From contig NZ_CP011131.1 in the NCBI RefSeq assembly GCF_001442805.1, forward strand, positions 1,798,001 through 1,862,000: a stretch of 64,000 bases of DNA. The letters are read 5' to 3'. The notes beneath the pieces were generated by a model, which was given only the letters and a program-made list of their open reading frames with translations, was not told the origin of the DNA and did no database searches. Position numbers and translations under genes: made by a program. Source of the stretch: Lysobacter gummosus (GTDB taxonomy: Bacteria; Pseudomonadota; Gammaproteobacteria; Xanthomonadales; Xanthomonadaceae). Below, piece after piece: positions 62,460 to 64,000 of the stretch (the stretch's first letter is position 1; each line of letters begins with the position of its first letter).

Positions 62460-63241
62460 GCGCGGAACCCGTCCTTCCAGCGCCGCAGTTCGGCGAAGGT
62501 CTCGACCTCGTCGGCCGGCTCGCGGCCCAGGCGGTGAGCGATCGCGCGGATCACTCCCGGCTGGCGCGTGCGCAGGAACGGGTTGGTCTCGCGTTCTTCC
62601 GCGATCGAGCTGGGCAGGGTGGGGCGTCCGGCGTCGCGCATGGCCTGGGCCTGTTCGGTGCGGCGTTGCAGCGCCGGGTTATCGGGTTCGACCACACGCG
62701 CGAAGGCGGCGTTGGACAGGGTGTATTCGTGCCCGCAGCAGACCCGGGTATCGTCCGGCAGGGCCGCCAGGCGGGTCAGCGAGGCCAGCATCTGGGCGGG
62801 CGTACCTTCGAACAGGCGGCCACAGCCCAGGCTGAACAAGGTGTCGCCGCTGAACACGATGCGGTCGGTCGCGCGGCCGCCGCGCTCCAGGTAATAGGCG
62901 ATATGGCTGCGGGTGTGGCCAGGAACGGCCAGCACGTCGAGGGTCCAGCCATCGACGTGGATCTTGACCCCGTCGCCGACCTGGGCGGTGGCGCTGGCGA
63001 TGCGGCCGTCGTCGGGGGCGAACACCGGGATGTTCGGCCAGCGCTCGCGCAGCGCCGGGGTGGCGCCGATGTGGTCGTCGTGATGGTGGGTCAGCAGGAT
63101 CCCGACCGGGCGCAGGCCGTGCGCGGCCGCGGCCAGGACCGGGGCGGCGTCGCCCGGATCGACGATCAGCGCGGCTTCGTCGTCGCCGGACAAGGCCCAG
63201 ATGTAGTTGTCGCTGAGGGCGGGCAGGGCGAGCAACCGCAT
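62456..63241 (-). CDS. gloB: Hydroxyacylglutathione hydrolase (glyoxalase II)
   Basis: 261 aa. Hydrolyses S-lactoylglutathione to lactate and glutathione, completing methylglyoxal detoxification. Metallo-beta-lactamase fold with the binuclear site LLTHHHDDHIGATPAL, AVPGHTRSHIAYYL, FSGDTLFSLGCGRLFEGT and VCCGHEYTLSNAAFA; the C-terminal glutathione domain ends NPFLRTRQPGVIRAI. Start at the ATG 63239-63241. Coupled to mltD downstream, divergent from a methyltransferase, as in E. coli (gloB / yafS). Confidence 0.96.
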   Translation of the reverse strand: MRLLALPALSDNYIWALSGDDEAALIVDPGDAAPVLAAAAHGLRPVGILLTHHHDDHIGATPALRERWPNIPVFAPDDGRIASATAQVGDGVKIHVDGWTLDVLAVPGHTRSHIAYYLERGGRATDRIVFSGDTLFSLGCGRLFEGTPAQMLASLTRLAALPDDTRVCCGHEYTLSNAAFARVVEPDNPALQRRTEQAQAMRDAGRPTLPSSIAEERETNPFLRTRQPGVIRAIAHRLGREPADEVETFAELRRWKDGFRA

Positions 63242-63352
63242 TGTGAGGACTCCTGGCTGTCGCCCCGCGGGCAGGGCCGCTTGGCAGTAGGCTGGTTGCT
63301 CTGGCGCGCGCTGGAATCGATCCGGTCGCGACAGGACTATGCTCTAGCTCTG

Positions 63353-63485
63353 CCGATTCCCGATTCCCGATTCCCGATTCCCGATTTCCGATTTCCGATT
63401 TCCGATTTCCGAATCCCGAATCCCGAATCCCGAATCCCGAATCCCGAATCCCGAATCCCGAATCCCGAATCCCGAATCCCGAATC
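63353..63485. repeat. 19-unit heptamer tandem array
   Basis: Exactly 133 bp: CCGATTC four times, CCGATTT four times, CCGAATC eleven times, with no interruption. It lies between gloB and the divergent methyltransferase, ending 26 bases before the latter's ATG. The same unit appears in short inverted tracts at 30195-30361. Confidence 0.95.
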
Positions 63486-63511
63486 CCGGCCCCACACACC
63501 GAGACGCGACC

Positions 63512-64000
63512 ATGCCCGCCCTGTCCCACGGCCGTCAACCCGATCACGATTCCAGCCCGGCCCTGCGCTGGTTCGGGGAGGTGCCCGGGCATGGCCTGCT
63601 GGACGTGGAAGCCGCGGCGATGGCGCCGGTGCTGGCGGCCAGCCCGAGCCTGCCCTGGGCCTGGTTCGGGGTCGCCGCGGCCTCGCCGCCACCGGGCCGG
63701 GGCGTGGCCCTGCGCCGCAGCCGCGACGGCTTCGACGGCCCGCTGCGCTGCCGCCTGCCGCTGCCGCTGGCCAGCGAGGGCTTCGGCGCGGTGCTGCTGC
63801 AGCACGTGTTCGACGACGGCGCCGATCCGCAGCCGCTGCTCAGCGAATGCGCGCGCATCCTCGCTCCGGGCGGACGCCTGTGGCTGGCCACGCTCAACCC
63901 CTGGAGCCCGTACCGCCTGCGCTGGGCGCGCAGCGGCCTGATCGCCCGCGACGCCGGCCACTGGCAGGCGATGCTGCGCGCCTCGGGCTTCGCCTCCGAT
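63512..64000 (+). CDS. YafS-like SAM-dependent methyltransferase, 3'-truncated by the window edge
   Basis: 163 codons visible with no stop. From the ATG at 63512: PALSHGRQPDHDSSPALRWF, then a degenerate SAM region, EGFGAVLLQHVFDDGADPQ (the acidic strand and catalytic-strand region), and LLSECARILAPGGRLWLATL followed by NPWSPYRLRWA. The L-x-E-x-x-R-I-L-x-P-G-G segment is the class I methyltransferase signature. Position opposite gloB equals yafS in E. coli, where rnhA and dnaQ follow; those would be expected beyond the window. Substrate unknown. The initiation site lies close behind a heptamer array. Confidence 0.82.
   Translation, partial: MPALSHGRQPDHDSSPALRWFGEVPGHGLLDVEAAAMAPVLAASPSLPWAWFGVAAASPPPGRGVALRRSRDGFDGPLRCRLPLPLASEGFGAVLLQHVFDDGADPQPLLSECARILAPGGRLWLATLNPWSPYRLRWARSGLIARDAGHWQAMLRASGFASD

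Overview
The window is a stretch of chromosome from a GC-rich gammaproteobacterium. Gene content and order fit the Xanthomonadaceae (Lysobacter/Xanthomonas/Stenotrophomonas group): phoB-phoR-ppk-ppx, creBC with creD, opgD-opgH, gloB facing a methyltransferase, a homodimer-type NAD isocitrate dehydrogenase, a TonB-receptor sugar locus, and several families of intergenic repeats of the kind scattered through these genomes. Lysobacter is my best guess, from the repeat style and overall feel; this is inference, not a database result. I saw no tRNA, rRNA, insertion sequence, prophage or CRISPR array.

Layout. 1-9.2 kb: the 3' part of rlmKL (with a repeat element lying in frame inside the gene), a small methyltransferase, two unlinked pirins, aqpZ, small secreted proteins and lipoproteins, a GlcG-type protein, and a roughly 190-bp tandem repeat array. 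9.2-15.9 kb: mfd, an acetyltransferase, a decayed-looking 0.9 kb gap with a Fur-like site, and a cation diffusion facilitator. 15.9-27.2 kb: a self-contained sugar-acid utilisation locus. On the minus strand lie a mandelate-racemase-type dehydratase, a TonB-dependent receptor, a sodium:solute symporter and a secreted glycoside hydrolase. Divergent on the plus strand lie a fused IclR-regulator/SMP-30 lactonase, an SDR dehydrogenase, DgoK and DgoA. Together they spell a De Ley-Doudoroff-type route from an extracellular glycan to pyruvate and glyceraldehyde 3-phosphate.

27.2-38.1 kb: small housekeeping genes, rlmJ, then creBC and creD separated by a 4-kb opposite-strand pair (a PcfJ-like protein and a DUF4034/Sel1-like repeat protein). 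A perfect TTCAC-N6-TTCAC cre tag sits in front of creD. 38.3-48.1 kb: an acetyltransferase plus a nitrilase-type amidase, a 1.1-kb composite inverted repeat with hexanucleotide tracts, a glycosyltransferase/PAP2 phosphatase pair, the periplasmic glucan genes opgD-opgH, and an acyl-CoA ligase. 48.2-56.2 kb: the phosphate/polyphosphate module phoB-phoR-ppk-ppx with a candidate PHO box, then the outer-membrane quality-control protease bepA. 56.6-64 kb: glutaredoxin with an AhpD-like partner, NAD-IDH, an NhaC-type antiporter, a MltD-type lytic transglycosylase overlapping gloB, and a divergent yafS-like methyltransferase running off the end behind a 19-unit heptamer array.

Most surprising items: the IclR-SMP-30 fusion with intact lactonase residues and matching palindromes in its locus; the PcfJ/DUF4034 pair splitting the cre regulon; the repeat element translated inside rlmKL; and the three-block heptamer array in the gloB/methyltransferase promoter region.
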